Shown: positions 26,644-36,246, counted from the stretch's first letter. The stretch: 64,000 nucleotides of DNA from Algicoccus sp048820935 (GCF_048820935.1 NZ_JBMERD010000004.1:124001-188000), one strand, 5' to 3'. Numbers and translations are program-made. The notes: a model not told the origin generated them from the sequence alone.

Positions 26644-26913
26644 ATGTCAGTAGCAGACATTAACAAAGCCGATATCGTTTCTCAATTCCAGCGCGCAAGC
26701 GGCGACACGGGTTCTCCAGAAGTTCAGGTGGCTTTGCTGACCGCCCGTATCAATGAACTGACCGGCCACTTTAAAGAGCACAAGAAAGATCACCACTCAC
26801 GTCGTGGCCTGCTGCGTATGGTCAGCCGCCGTCGTAAGTTGCTCGACTACCTCAAGAGTCGTGATGCGGATGCTTATCGTAATTTGATTGAAAAACTTGG
26901 TCTGCGCAAGTGA
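26644..26913 (+). CDS. rpsO: 30S ribosomal protein S15
   Basis: An 89-residue primary 16S rRNA-binding protein of the 30S platform. Standard motifs: QRASGDTGSPEVQVALLTARI, LTGHFKEHKKDHHSRRGLL and RRRKLLDYLK. AGAGGA precedes the ATG. Followed by pnp, the usual rpsO-pnp pair, with a hairpin between. Confidence 0.99.
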   Translation: MSVADINKADIVSQFQRASGDTGSPEVQVALLTARINELTGHFKEHKKDHHSRRGLLRMVSRRRKLLDYLKSRDADAYRNLIEKLGLRK

Positions 26914-26947
26914 TTGATCCAACGGGATTAATCAAACCATGAATAAG

Positions 26948-26987
26948 CCGTGGTCGGGGCCTTTGTGCGCTCCGATCACGGTTTTTT
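26948..26987 (+). terminator. rpsO terminator in the rpsO-pnp gap
   Basis: CCGTGGTCGGGGC (26948-26960) pairs with GCTCCGATCACGG, allowing G-U pairs and a bulge, followed by six T. It resembles the rpsO terminator of other proteobacteria, through which part of transcription reads into pnp. Confidence 0.8.
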
Positions 26988-27008
26988 AATTGTAAGGAAT
27001 TTATTGTT

Positions 27009-29171
27009 ATGTTCAATAAAGTGACTCAAACGTTTCAGTATGGCCAACATACGGTCAAACTTGAAACCGGCGAAATCGCACGGCAAGCGAGCGGTGCAGT
27101 CGTCGTCAGCGTGGAAGATACCGTTGTACTGGCCACTGTGGTGGGCGCAAAGAATGTACGCCCAGGTCAGGACTTCTTCCCATTAACCGTTGATTATGTT
27201 GAAAAGACATATGCAGCAGGTCGTATTCCCGGTGGATTCTTTAAGCGTGAAGGCCGTTTGTCAGAAAACGAAACACTGACCTCACGTTTGATCGACCGCC
27301 CATTGCGCCCGTTGTTTCCGGAAGGCTTCTTGAATGAAGTGCAGGTCATCATTCACGTGCTGTCCGTAAACCCAGAAATCAATCCCGATATTCCAGCCAT
27401 GATTGGTGCCTCTGCGGCATTGGCCATTTCTGGCATCCCTTTTAACGGCCCAATTGGTGCAGCCCGTGTGGGTTATACCGATGGTCAATACGTTTTGAAC
27501 CCAACCGCAACCCAATTGAAATCTTCACAGATGGATCTGGTTGTGGCTGGTACACAAGCGGCCGTGTTGATGGTGGAATCCGAAGCTCAACAGTTGAGCG
27601 AAGAAATCATGTTGGGTGGTGTGGTGTTCGGTCACGAAGCCATGCAAGCTGCAATTGATGCGATTAACGAATTGGTTCGTCAGGCGGGTAAGCCTGAGTG
27701 GGACTGGCAGCCAGCCCCCGCCAATGCAGAATTGATTGCGGCTGTTTCCGAAATCGGTCTGGAAGGCCTGAAAGCAGCTTATCAAATTCGTCAGAAGCAA
27801 GAACGCACAACCGCGTTGCGCGAAGTTCACGCCAAAGTGAAAGAAACATTGGCTGCACGTGCTGCTGAACAAGACCAGCCGGCTGCTGATGATCAGGAAG
27901 TCGGTGCGATTCTGAACGACCTCGAAGGTCGTATCGTGCGTGAGCAGATTCTGAATGGTGAGCCACGTATTGATGGTCGCGATACACGTACAGTACGTCC
28001 GATTGAAATTCGTCTGGGCGTCTTGCCCCGTGCCCACGGTAGTGCGCTCTTTACCCGTGGTGAAACACAGGCGCTCGTGGTGGCCACATTAGGTACCAAG
28101 CAAGATGAGCAAATCATCGATTCGATCTCCGGTGAATACCGCGATCGCTTCTTGATGCACTACAACATGCCACCGTTTGCGACAGGTGAGGCAGGCCGTT
28201 TTGGTGCACCTAAGCGTCGTGAAATCGGTCACGGTCGTCTGGCCAAACGTGCATTGATGCCTTTGTTGCCTGCACACGAAGATTTCCAGTACACCATCCG
28301 TTTGGTGTCTGAAATCACAGAGTCCAATGGTTCATCTTCCATGGCATCTGTGTGTGGTGGTGCTTTGGCCATGATGGACGCCGGTGTTCCATTGGCTGAG
28401 CACGTGGCGGGTGTGGCCATGGGTTTGATCCTGCAAGACGATAAGTTTGCCGTGTTGACCGACATTCTCGGTGACGAGGATCACTTGGGCGATATGGACT
28501 TTAAAGTGGCTGGTACCGAGCACGGTATTACCGCTTTGCAGATGGACATCAAAATCCAGGGGATCAACAAAGAAATCATGCAAGTCGCGCTGGCACAAGC
28601 CCGTGAAGGTCGTTTGCATATTCTGGGCAAAATGCGTGACGCCATTGATGGTTCCAGAACTGAGCTGTCCGAATTTGCGCCCCGTATGTTGAGCATGAAG
28701 ATCAACCCAGACAAGATTCGTGACGTGATCGGTAAGGGCGGCGCCACCATCCGTGCGTTGACCGAAGAAACCGGTTCACAGATTGACATCAGTGAAGACG
28801 GCACAATCGTGATTTCGAGCGCCGATCTGGATCAAGCGCGTGAAGCACAGCGTCGCATTGAAGAGCTGACTGCCGAAGTTGAAGTGGGTCAGGTCTACGA
28901 AGGTAATATTTTGCGCTTGTTGGACTTCGGTGCCATTGTGCAAGTGCTGCCAGGCCGCGACGGATTGCTGCACATCTCTGAAATCGCCAACTTCCGGATT
29001 GCTAACATCAATGACATTCTGAAGGTCGGCCAGAACGTGCGTGTCAAAGTCATTGAAGCAGATGACAAAGGCCGTCTGCGCTTGTCTGTCAAAGCCATTG
29101 GTGGCATTGAAGAGCAGCATCCTGAGTTGATGCCTAAAACCGATGCAGGTGATGCACCTAAAGCGGAATAA
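27009..29171 (+). CDS. pnp: polyribonucleotide nucleotidyltransferase (PNPase)
   Basis: A 3'-5' phosphorolytic exoribonuclease of the RNA degradosome. The 720 residues contain two RNase PH domains (about 1-215 and 310-545, the second with FMHYNMPPFATGE and GRREIGHGRLAKRAL-like block), an alpha linker, then KH (about 555-615, DVIGKGGATIRALTEETG) and S1 (about 620-690, VYEGNILRLLDFGAIVQVLPG). AAGGAA precedes the ATG. A strong terminator follows. Confidence 0.99.
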   Translation: MFNKVTQTFQYGQHTVKLETGEIARQASGAVVVSVEDTVVLATVVGAKNVRPGQDFFPLTVDYVEKTYAAGRIPGGFFKREGRLSENETLTSRLIDRPLRPLFPEGFLNEVQVIIHVLSVNPEINPDIPAMIGASAALAISGIPFNGPIGAARVGYTDGQYVLNPTATQLKSSQMDLVVAGTQAAVLMVESEAQQLSEEIMLGGVVFGHEAMQAAIDAINELVRQAGKPEWDWQPAPANAELIAAVSEIGLEGLKAAYQIRQKQERTTALREVHAKVKETLAARAAEQDQPAADDQEVGAILNDLEGRIVREQILNGEPRIDGRDTRTVRPIEIRLGVLPRAHGSALFTRGETQALVVATLGTKQDEQIIDSISGEYRDRFLMHYNMPPFATGEAGRFGAPKRREIGHGRLAKRALMPLLPAHEDFQYTIRLVSEITESNGSSSMASVCGGALAMMDAGVPLAEHVAGVAMGLILQDDKFAVLTDILGDEDHLGDMDFKVAGTEHGITALQMDIKIQGINKEIMQVALAQAREGRLHILGKMRDAIDGSRTELSEFAPRMLSMKINPDKIRDVIGKGGATIRALTEETGSQIDISEDGTIVISSADLDQAREAQRRIEELTAEVEVGQVYEGNILRLLDFGAIVQVLPGRDGLLHISEIANFRIANINDILKVGQNVRVKVIEADDKGRLRLSVKAIGGIEEQHPELMPKTDAGDAPKAE

Positions 29172-29212
29172 TCTGTCAACACCCTAAGCGGTGTCACAAT
29201 TGACTGATTGAG

Positions 29213-29249
29213 TGGATGAGCCGACAAGTTTGGTTCATCCATTTTTTTT
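29213..29249 (+). terminator. terminator after pnp
   Basis: TGGATGAGCC (29213-29222) pairs with GGTTCATCCA (29232-29241), followed by eight T. Confidence 0.88.
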
Positions 29250-29308
29250 GCACGTAGTCGTGGTCTTTAACGACTGCACCCATGATTCAAACACGAAAGA
29301 CTCACCAC

Positions 29309-30433
29309 ATGAGATGCACCAAATATATCTGGCAATTATCTCGTTGGCCCCAATGGGACTACGATCTACGAGATTTAACAGACTGCCTGAACGCGGTTAG
29401 TCGTGCGCAAGGTCAGTTATTTAGTCGTTTGTCTGTTGTTGGTGATGCCGTGCGTGTCCAAGTATGTCTCGCGGCACTGACGCAAGAGATTGTTCAAACC
29501 AGCGCCATCGAAGGTGAAGTGTTAAACGTTGATTCTGTACGTTCTTCAGTCGCACGCCGCTTGGGTGTCGAGATGGGTGCGCTTGCACCGATCGACCGCC
29601 ATGTGGAAGGTGTGGTGGATATGGTGCTTGATGCGACAGCCAATGCGACAAATCCAGTCAGTGTTGAGCGGCTGTTGTGCTGGCATGCGGCTTTGTTTCC
29701 AACAGGCTATTCGGGTATGACCCGTATACGAGTTGGCAGTTGGCGCGAAGATGACATGGGTCCGTTGCAGGTTGTCTCGGGTCCTCTGGGACGACAGAAA
29801 GTCCATTTTGAGGCGCCGCCCGCGGAGCGTTTGAATACGGAAATGATCCGTTTGGTCGATTGGCTTAATGCGCCTGAGCCAGATGAGCCTGCATTAATTC
29901 GGGCTGGGCTAGGGCATTTGTGGTTTGTGACTTTGCATCCGTTCGAGGATGGCAATGGCCGGATTGCTCGTGCATTGGGTGATCTGCTGCTCACTCGGGC
30001 AGATGGCAGTTCGCAGCGTTTCTATAGTTTGTCTGCACAAATCCAACGAGAGCGAAAGGCGTATTACGATATTCTGGAACGTACGCAGAAAGGCTCGATG
30101 GATGTGACGGCATGGTTGGAATGGTTTTTAGGTGCGCTATTCAAAGCTGTCGAGCAAGCGGCTGTCACGCTCGATCAGGTGCTTAGGAAAGCCAACTTCT
30201 GGCAATGGGCGGCAACCATCCCCATGAACGCACGACAAATTAAGGTGTTGAATCGACTATTGGATGGATTTGAAGGCAAGTTGACAACACGCAAGTGGTT
30301 GGCAATCGCAAAGTGTTCTCAAGACTCGGCACTTCGAGATATCTCAGAGCTGTTGTCGCATCAGGTGCTTTTTAAGTCTGAAGCAGGTGGAAGAAGTACG
30401 AGCTATGTCTTACGTGATCCTGAATTGATTTAA
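29309..30433 (+). CDS. Fic-domain protein (second of three; DUF4172-type N-terminus)
   Basis: About 374 residues. The N-terminal helical part has WQLSRWPQWDYD, the pattern of DUF4172, and an inhibitory-helix motif TSAIEGE (S/TxxxEG). The Fic core HPFEDGNGRIAR has its catalytic His near residue 210. A C-terminal helix-turn-helix-like region follows (NARQIKVLNRLLD, SALRDISELLSHQVL). Probable AMP transferase; targets unknown. It lies between the pnp terminator and a convergent PIN gene; the two stop codons overlap (30430-30433). The start could also be the ATG at 29282. Confidence 0.9.
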   Translation: MRCTKYIWQLSRWPQWDYDLRDLTDCLNAVSRAQGQLFSRLSVVGDAVRVQVCLAALTQEIVQTSAIEGEVLNVDSVRSSVARRLGVEMGALAPIDRHVEGVVDMVLDATANATNPVSVERLLCWHAALFPTGYSGMTRIRVGSWREDDMGPLQVVSGPLGRQKVHFEAPPAERLNTEMIRLVDWLNAPEPDEPALIRAGLGHLWFVTLHPFEDGNGRIARALGDLLLTRADGSSQRFYSLSAQIQRERKAYYDILERTQKGSMDVTAWLEWFLGALFKAVEQAAVTLDQVLRKANFWQWAATIPMNARQIKVLNRLLDGFEGKLTTRKWLAIAKCSQDSALRDISELLSHQVLFKSEAGGRSTSYVLRDPELI

Positions 30434-31065
30434 GTCGTAGTAGTGATCAATTGCTTGCGTAATCGAAACAATCGTTCACGAATCAGAAGTACGGGTAACG
30501 GGTCTGGTCGGCGACGCCCCTCATCAATCAGAGCTTGTACAGTGGATTGCAGGTGAGCTTCAAAGGTTGTTCCGTGCGTTTTGTACCAGTCAGTGAGCAA
30601 GCGATCGGGATCCATGACGTTTAAGCCCAGAAAACGCAATTCTGAGCGTCTAAAGTCTTTCAGATTCCAGGTGACAATGGTGGTGTTGTCATGACTCATG
30701 CGGGCTTGCCAGGCTGTCAGAATGACATGCCAGTCTTTGGGGTCGCTGTGTGTCAGAACGGGTTCAGCTTCATCAGATTGTGGGATTGGTTGTTTGGAGA
30801 GGTTAGCTTCTGGGTGAGCCGCTTCCATGGCTTGCCACGCATCGTCCAGAACAGTGGGTGCGACATCCCAGACACGGGCGGCATTGCGTCGCCATTCATT
30901 GCCAATCTTGTCTGACCAGACAGGAATAAACCAACCTTCTTTGGCGAGGGTAAGGAGCAGGGGTCGTAAGACCCCTGACATCAAAACGCAGGCATCAAGT
31001 ACGAGCGCAGGCGGCGTTGACGATATGTTGTTCACTAATCCCAAAGAATCCACGTAAGGCGTCAC
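30430..31065 (-). CDS. PIN-domain protein overlapping the 3' end of aceE
   Basis: Up to 211 residues. PIN-like features: LVLDACVLMSGVLRPLLL with the first acidic residue, DKIGNEWRRN with the conserved Glu, DPKDWHVILTAWQAR and TTIVTWNLKDF with the later Asp residues. This is the pattern of PIN ribonucleases of the VapC-like/COG2405 kind. No small antitoxin gene lies directly upstream; instead the reading frame begins inside aceE. Possible starts are GTG at 31065, 31053 or 31035, so it overlaps aceE by 41-71 bases in another frame. Its stop overlaps that of the convergent Fic gene. Confidence 0.72.
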   Translation of the reverse strand: MTPYVDSLGLVNNISSTPPALVLDACVLMSGVLRPLLLTLAKEGWFIPVWSDKIGNEWRRNAARVWDVAPTVLDDAWQAMEAAHPEANLSKQPIPQSDEAEPVLTHSDPKDWHVILTAWQARMSHDNTTIVTWNLKDFRRSELRFLGLNVMDPDRLLTDWYKTHGTTFEAHLQSTVQALIDEGRRRPDPLPVLLIRERLFRLRKQLITTTT

Positions 31066-33646
31066 GAGTATCGCTGCGACCGTAACCGTCCGTGCCCAAG
31101 GTTGTCAATGATCTTGAAGAGGGAATGTGTTGTCGAATCGCCTCAGGGACTGCACACACGTAGTCGCTAACGGCCACAATCGGACCTGTTCCATTGTCGA
31201 TCAAACTTTGCAACCAGTCTTTGTGATGACGGGACAGTTCGCTCCAGCTTGTGACACTGATCAGATCCACTGAATATCCTTGTGCTTGCAGTTGCCGTGC
31301 AGCTTTACGGGTTTCATTCAGAATGGCACCTGAAGCCATTAAGGTGACGATAGGCTCATCCATTTTTTGCGCATTCTCTGGCTGTAATTGTTCAAACAAA
31401 TAGGCGCCTTTGAGAATGCCGTCACGATGCTTCATGTCGATGTCGGGCTGGGCGTAGTTTTCATTCATGACCGTGACGTAATAGAAAACGTCTTGCTCTT
31501 CCTGAATCATTTCACGCATACCTTGGTCAACAATGATGGCCAGTTCACCTGCAAATGCTGGGTCGTACGCTTTACAGTTTGGAATAGTGGCTGCAATGAG
31601 ATGACTGGTGCCATCTTGGTGTTGCAAACCTTCGCCACCCAAGGTCGTACGCCCGGATGTCGCACCCACCAAAAAGCCTCGGGTACGTTGATCAGCCGCG
31701 GCCCAGATCTGATCACCCACACGCTGGAATCCAAACATGGAGTAATAGATGTAGAAGGGCAGCATGGTCAGGCCATGGACGCTGTAGCTCGTGGCCGCAG
31801 CGGTCCAACTGGCCAACGCACCGGCTTCAGAGATGCCTTCTTCCAGAATTTGTCCATCGGTTGCTTCGCGGTAGCTCAAAACGGTATCAATGTCTTCGGG
31901 TGAATACCGCTGTCCGACACTGGAGTAAATGCCGACTTGTTTAAAGAGTGCCGCCATCCCAAAGGTTCTAGCTTCATCGGCCACGATAGGCACAATTCTT
32001 GGGCCTAATTCGGGTTGTTTGAGCAAGTTGCCCAGCATGCGTACAAAGGCCATGGTGGTGCTCATCTCGCGATTGTTCGGTGTCATCGCGAAAGCAGCGT
32101 ACTTGTCGAGTTCTGGCAAGCTGATGGCATCGGTTGTGGTGTGGCGTGCCGGCAGATAACCGCCTAAAGCTTGACGACGTTCATGCAAGTATTGCATTTC
32201 ACGGCTATCCGCTTCAGGTTTGTAGTAGTTCAAGTTAACAGCTTGTTCGTCCGTGATGGGCAGTTTGAAGTGATTGCGAAATGCAATCAAATCTTCAGCT
32301 TCAAGCACTTTTTGACTATGGGTTGTCATGCGGCCTTGACCTGCGGTTCCCATGCCATAGCCTTTTTTGGTTTGAGCCAGAATGACAGTAGGTTGACCTT
32401 TGTGAGCTTGTGCAGCCGCGTACGCCGCATGAATTTTGACAAGATCGTGTCCACCGCGTTTGAGTCGGTCGATTTCTTCGTCGGTCATACCTTGCGCTAA
32501 ACGTTTGAGGGCTTCGTTTTGCCCAAAGAAGTGATCGCGGTTGTAAGCGCCATCTTTAGCCGCAAAAGTCTGCATCTGACCATCGACTGTGTTGGCAAAA
32601 GCCTGTACCAAAGCGTGTTCAGTGTCTCGTGCAAAAAGGCCATCCCAGTCACTTCCCCAAACGAGTTTAATGACGTTCCAGCCTGCGCCTTTAAAGAGAC
32701 GCTCAAGTTCATCAATAATGCGACCGTTGCCGCGCACAGGACCATCTAAACGCTGAAGGTTGCAGTTCACAATCCAGATCAGGTTGTCGAGTTTTTCTCG
32801 AGCGGCTAATGTCAGTGCGCTCATGGATTCAGGTTCATCCATTTCGCCATCACCAAACATGCCCCAAACCTTGCGACCTTCGCAGTCCAATAAGCCACGG
32901 TGACTCAGATAGCGCATGAAGCGTGCTTGATAGATGGAACTGATGGGGCCAATGCCCATAGAACCCGTTGGGAATTGCCAGAAATCCGGCATGAGCATGG
33001 GGTGTGGATAGCTGGATAAGCCTTTGGCACCATGATCGGCGGCTGTGATTTCACGGCGATAGAAATTCAGATCGTTTTCGTCTAAGCGACCTTCCAGAAA
33101 GGCGCGCGCATACACACCGGGTGCACTATGCGGCTGTAAAAACACCAGATCGCCTCGGTGCTCCCCCTCATTCAAACCTTCTCTTGCATGAAAGAAATGG
33201 TTGAACCCCGTTTCAAACAAATCAGCACCACTGGTGTAACTGGCGATATGCCCACCAAGCTCGCCGTAAGCATTATTGGCTTTAACGACCATGGCCAGTG
33301 CGTTCCAACGCATGATGGCGGCGAGCTTTTCTTCAAGTGCCAAGTCACCTGGGAAGGGTTGCTGTTCATTGACGTGAATGGTATTGACATAGGGTGTGCA
33401 CAGGCGGGGTTGCCATCCCAGATGATAAGCCAGTGCGACGTTAGACAATTCGTCAAGCATTTGGCGGGCACGATCAGGACCGGCGCTCTCTAACAGAGAA
33501 ACAAATGCGTCACGCCATTCTAAGGTTTCTGTTGGGTCGGGATCCGGTGTGTCCTGGAACAACATATCTTGGTTGTAATGAAGTGGTGCGTTCATGGTGT
33601 CTCTCAAAAACAAGTTAACTGTCTGATACAGTGTCGATATGTCCAT
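30995..33646 (-). CDS. aceE: pyruvate dehydrogenase E1 component, homodimeric type
   Basis: ThDP-dependent decarboxylation of pyruvate and transfer to lipoyl-E2. The 883 residues have the family blocks QPHSAPGVYARAFLEGRL, the ThDP motif GDGEMDEPES ... WIVNCNLQRLDGPVRGNG, and GRTTLGGEGLQHQDG. The C-terminus, HIVNAACART, is shorter than and unlike the usual ending after HIV, and the overlapping PIN gene begins here. aceF and lpd do not follow, which is unusual. Divergent from an Lrp-family gene that might regulate it. Confidence 0.95.
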   Translation of the reverse strand: MDISTLYQTVNLFLRDTMNAPLHYNQDMLFQDTPDPDPTETLEWRDAFVSLLESAGPDRARQMLDELSNVALAYHLGWQPRLCTPYVNTIHVNEQQPFPGDLALEEKLAAIMRWNALAMVVKANNAYGELGGHIASYTSGADLFETGFNHFFHAREGLNEGEHRGDLVFLQPHSAPGVYARAFLEGRLDENDLNFYRREITAADHGAKGLSSYPHPMLMPDFWQFPTGSMGIGPISSIYQARFMRYLSHRGLLDCEGRKVWGMFGDGEMDEPESMSALTLAAREKLDNLIWIVNCNLQRLDGPVRGNGRIIDELERLFKGAGWNVIKLVWGSDWDGLFARDTEHALVQAFANTVDGQMQTFAAKDGAYNRDHFFGQNEALKRLAQGMTDEEIDRLKRGGHDLVKIHAAYAAAQAHKGQPTVILAQTKKGYGMGTAGQGRMTTHSQKVLEAEDLIAFRNHFKLPITDEQAVNLNYYKPEADSREMQYLHERRQALGGYLPARHTTTDAISLPELDKYAAFAMTPNNREMSTTMAFVRMLGNLLKQPELGPRIVPIVADEARTFGMAALFKQVGIYSSVGQRYSPEDIDTVLSYREATDGQILEEGISEAGALASWTAAATSYSVHGLTMLPFYIYYSMFGFQRVGDQIWAAADQRTRGFLVGATSGRTTLGGEGLQHQDGTSHLIAATIPNCKAYDPAFAGELAIIVDQGMREMIQEEQDVFYYVTVMNENYAQPDIDMKHRDGILKGAYLFEQLQPENAQKMDEPIVTLMASGAILNETRKAARQLQAQGYSVDLISVTSWSELSRHHKDWLQSLIDNGTGPIVAVSDYVCAVPEAIRQHIPSSRSLTTLGTDGYGRSDTRDALRGFFGISEQHIVNAACART

Positions 33647-33742
33647 TCTAAGTAAGATTGCGCCAAATTTTCATCTTAAATAGTCTGTAGAATACGGGTT
33701 GCGAGAAATATAATTTCATAAAAATAGGATTTTTCAGCATAA

Positions 33743-34219
33743 ATGAAACTCGATGTCATTGATCTTAGAATTCTTAAGGAACTTCAGGACGACGGAAGCC
33801 TCACCAACGTGGAGTTGGCACGTCGTGTCCATCTGAGCCCTTCACCGTGTCTGGCGCGAGTTCGTGCTTTGGAGATGGCGGGTGTGATTGATCGCTACGT
33901 CGCGATTGCAAACCCAGCAAGTTTGGGTTTGGACTTAAACGTGTTCATCAATATCAGTCTGAAAGGGCAAGATAAAGCGGCGTTGTCGAACTTTGAGCGA
34001 CAGATTGCCGAACATGATGAGGTCATGGAGTGTTATCTGATGACCGGCGATAGCGATTACTTGATTCGAGTGGCTGTGGCCAACATCGCTGCGCTAGAGC
34101 GATTTATTTTGGAGCAGCTCACACCTATTCCCGGGATCGAAAAAATCCGCTCTAGTTTTGCGTTAAAGCAAGTTCGTTACAAAACGGCGCTGCCGCTTAA
34201 GCTCCCCAAAGAGTCCTGA
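33743..34219 (+). CDS. Lrp/AsnC-family transcriptional regulator
   Basis: 158 residues: an N-terminal helix-turn-helix (LDVIDLRILKELQDDGSLTN, VELARRVHLSPSPCLARVRALE) and a C-terminal ligand-binding RAM domain (EVMECYLMTGDSDYLIRV). Lrp proteins sense amino acids and form octamers or hexadecamers. It is divergent from aceE, so the 96-base gap may hold its operator. Which amino acid it senses is not evident. Confidence 0.92.
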   Translation: MKLDVIDLRILKELQDDGSLTNVELARRVHLSPSPCLARVRALEMAGVIDRYVAIANPASLGLDLNVFINISLKGQDKAALSNFERQIAEHDEVMECYLMTGDSDYLIRVAVANIAALERFILEQLTPIPGIEKIRSSFALKQVRYKTALPLKLPKES

Positions 34220-34440
34220 TGATCAGCCAAAGAGAGTCGTTGTCGGCGTCGGTGACCTGTGAGGGGTGTGACACACCAGAGATAGCCATGGCTCGTTTCT
34301 ACCCAGAGCAAATCATCTTTCATCCACGCGTGTAACGCACCCGGAATAGAAAACTCGCGACGTATGGCCGTTTCGCGATGAATCAGGTGCACAGTTTGCT
34401 CTTGCCGATGAATCGATTCGATTGTCCAGTGTGTATTCAT
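34177..34440 (-). CDS. small hypothetical protein
   Basis: An 87-residue basic protein (HWTIESIHRQEQTVHLIHRET, written here as two parts HWTIESIHRQEQ and TVHLIHRET) with no recognised family. It would overlap the 3' end of the Lrp gene by 43 bases. No clear ribosome site; a perfect 10-bp inverted repeat overlaps the start codon. It fills an otherwise empty gap, which is the main reason to list it. Confidence 0.35.
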   Translation of the reverse strand: MNTHWTIESIHRQEQTVHLIHRETAIRREFSIPGALHAWMKDDLLWVETSHGYLWCVTPLTGHRRRQRLSLADHQDSLGSLSGSAVL

Positions 34441-34461
34441 GTCTGCAGTATAGACATGAAT
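34435..34461. repeat. perfect inverted repeat at the start of the small ORF
   Basis: ATTCATGTCT-GCAGTAT-AGACATGAAT has 10-bp arms around a 7-base spacer. It may be an operator or part of a terminator for cydC, which ends 46 bases away on the same strand. Confidence 0.45.
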
Positions 34462-34506
34462 GCTGTTTTTTTAAACAGTCTATATGCGACCCAACAAAAC
34501 TTGTTG

Positions 34507-36246
34507 TTAATCTGCACGTAGTTGCCTAATAATCGTCTCGAAGGCCGCCTGACCGCGTGTGCAATCTTGAATAAGACGCCCTTGATCGAGTGTCAGGATG
34601 CGGTCTGCGTGCAACGCCTCACGTCGTAGATGGGTGGCCACAATGATGGTACGTTCCTCGGCATGCGCAAATAGACGTTGCATAACATCATTGGCAAGTC
34701 CAGCATCGAGACCGTCAGAAGGCTCATCTAGCAACCATACCGGTTGATTGGCGAGCAATAGCCGGGCCAGTGTGAGACGGCGTTGTTGGCCAACAGACAG
34801 CCCCAATCCGCTCTCGCCCAAACGGGTTTCAAGACCCTGACCTTGCCGTTTCAGCGCATCGGCCAATCCAGCCTGAGCCAGCGCATCCCAAAGTTCATCA
34901 TCGCTCGCATTCTGATTCGCAATGCGCAGATTCTCGCCGATGGTGTCGTTGAGCAACTGGGGGAATTGGGTTAATCGAGTCGAGGGCAAATAACGTGCCA
35001 GTTCACCCGTTTGAGGATCAAGTTCAGCGGCTAGAGCCGCCAGTAATGTGGATTTACCACTGCCGCTGGTGCCAGTCACCACAATATGCTCACCGGATCG
35101 GATCTCTAGGCTCAGATCACTGATCACGGGAGCTAGTGCTTCTTCATATTGCAGTGTGACGTTGCGCAGATGATAAACCAGACTGGTGTCAGACGATGGC
35201 TGATTCGTTGCAGGCTTTGGGGTGAGCTCTTCGGTGTCGACCGTTGTGATGCGCTCGATGGCTGGTGTTAAGCGTTTGAGCCCAAGTGCGGTGCGGGTTG
35301 CTTGCGTGACCGATTGACGCAATTGCATGAGCGGGTCATTGAGTGCCAAGCATGACAATAAGATTAAAACACCCCATGCCAAAGACGTGGTGCCTGCTTG
35401 GTAAGCCTCGACAAAACACCACATCGCTGCGGTCGTTAAGCAGGCAAGACTGATGTTCTGTAGAAGATTGGCCAGATTGTCTGTGCGAGCAATGGCAGTT
35501 TCTGCACGAAACAGCTGACGTTGTGTGTCAGTTAGGGATTTGGTTTGAGCCGTTAGGCGTTGTGTCATGAGCAGATCTGTTTGACCGCTCACCAAATCGA
35601 TGCTTTGCATACGGTGTTTTTCTAGAGCGGCGATTTGACGCAAGCTGGCCCAGCGCGCGTGTCTGAGCTGCCAGCGAGTGATGAGTAAGGTCGTTGCTAC
35701 GAGCCAGATTACAGCGAGGAGTGCAAACCAGCCGTTTAAGCCCACTATTAAAAAGCCGACCAACACGATCGAGGCAAGCGCCAGCAACCATGGGATGCCT
35801 AGTCGTAAATAAACACCATCTAAAGCATCCACATCGGTGGTCAGTCGAAATAAAAGTCTAGCTGGATGGGTAAATAATTCACGCGCTTGATTGGGCGAGG
35901 ACCAGCCTAGAAATAGTCGAGATCGCAGATCAGCCAATGCTGAGAGCGTAGTGTCGTGTGTGATGACACGTTCACCATAACGACCGGCGGTGCGTAGCAT
36001 GGCGAATAATCGAATCGCCGCAGAAGGTCCAAATACATTAAACGCAATGGCCGTTGCTGTGGTTAGTCCAGCAATGGCAGTGGCAGTAATGAACCAGCCG
36101 GCAACTGCCAGTAGTCCCATAGCTGAAAGGCCAGCAATCAATGCAAGTAATACACCCAAGAGAGCCCGGTTACGGTGCTGGCCACCATAGAGCGCTAAAA
36201 CTGTGCGAAGTGCGTGTAACTTTGATTTCACAGTCTGTGCTCCCAT
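34507..36246 (-). CDS. cydC: ABC transporter CydC, half-transporter of the CydDC heterodimer
   Basis: 579 residues: six-helix type I exporter domain (about 20-310) followed by an ATPase domain with Walker A GTSGSGKST, signature LSVGQQRRLTLARLLLANQPV and Walker B VWLLDEPSDGLD. With CydD it exports cysteine/glutathione and is needed for cytochrome bd assembly; haem transport has also been proposed. cydAB are not in the window. Its start overlaps the cydD end by 19 bases, so the two are coupled. Confidence 0.88.
   Translation of the reverse strand: MGAQTVKSKLHALRTVLALYGGQHRNRALLGVLLALIAGLSAMGLLAVAGWFITATAIAGLTTATAIAFNVFGPSAAIRLFAMLRTAGRYGERVITHDTTLSALADLRSRLFLGWSSPNQARELFTHPARLLFRLTTDVDALDGVYLRLGIPWLLALASIVLVGFLIVGLNGWFALLAVIWLVATTLLITRWQLRHARWASLRQIAALEKHRMQSIDLVSGQTDLLMTQRLTAQTKSLTDTQRQLFRAETAIARTDNLANLLQNISLACLTTAAMWCFVEAYQAGTTSLAWGVLILLSCLALNDPLMQLRQSVTQATRTALGLKRLTPAIERITTVDTEELTPKPATNQPSSDTSLVYHLRNVTLQYEEALAPVISDLSLEIRSGEHIVVTGTSGSGKSTLLAALAAELDPQTGELARYLPSTRLTQFPQLLNDTIGENLRIANQNASDDELWDALAQAGLADALKRQGQGLETRLGESGLGLSVGQQRRLTLARLLLANQPVWLLDEPSDGLDAGLANDVMQRLFAHAEERTIIVATHLRREALHADRILTLDQGRLIQDCTRGQAAFETIIRQLRAD

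Noticed and set aside
27525..28037. 170-residue ORF opposite pnp
   Set aside because: Shadow of pnp codons with no start signal or family features.
30430..31065. PIN gene as a standard vapBC pair
   Set aside because: No small DNA-binding antitoxin ORF precedes it on the same strand; upstream is aceE.
31388..31903. 171-residue ORF opposite aceE
   Set aside because: Lies wholly within aceE on the other strand with shadow-type composition.
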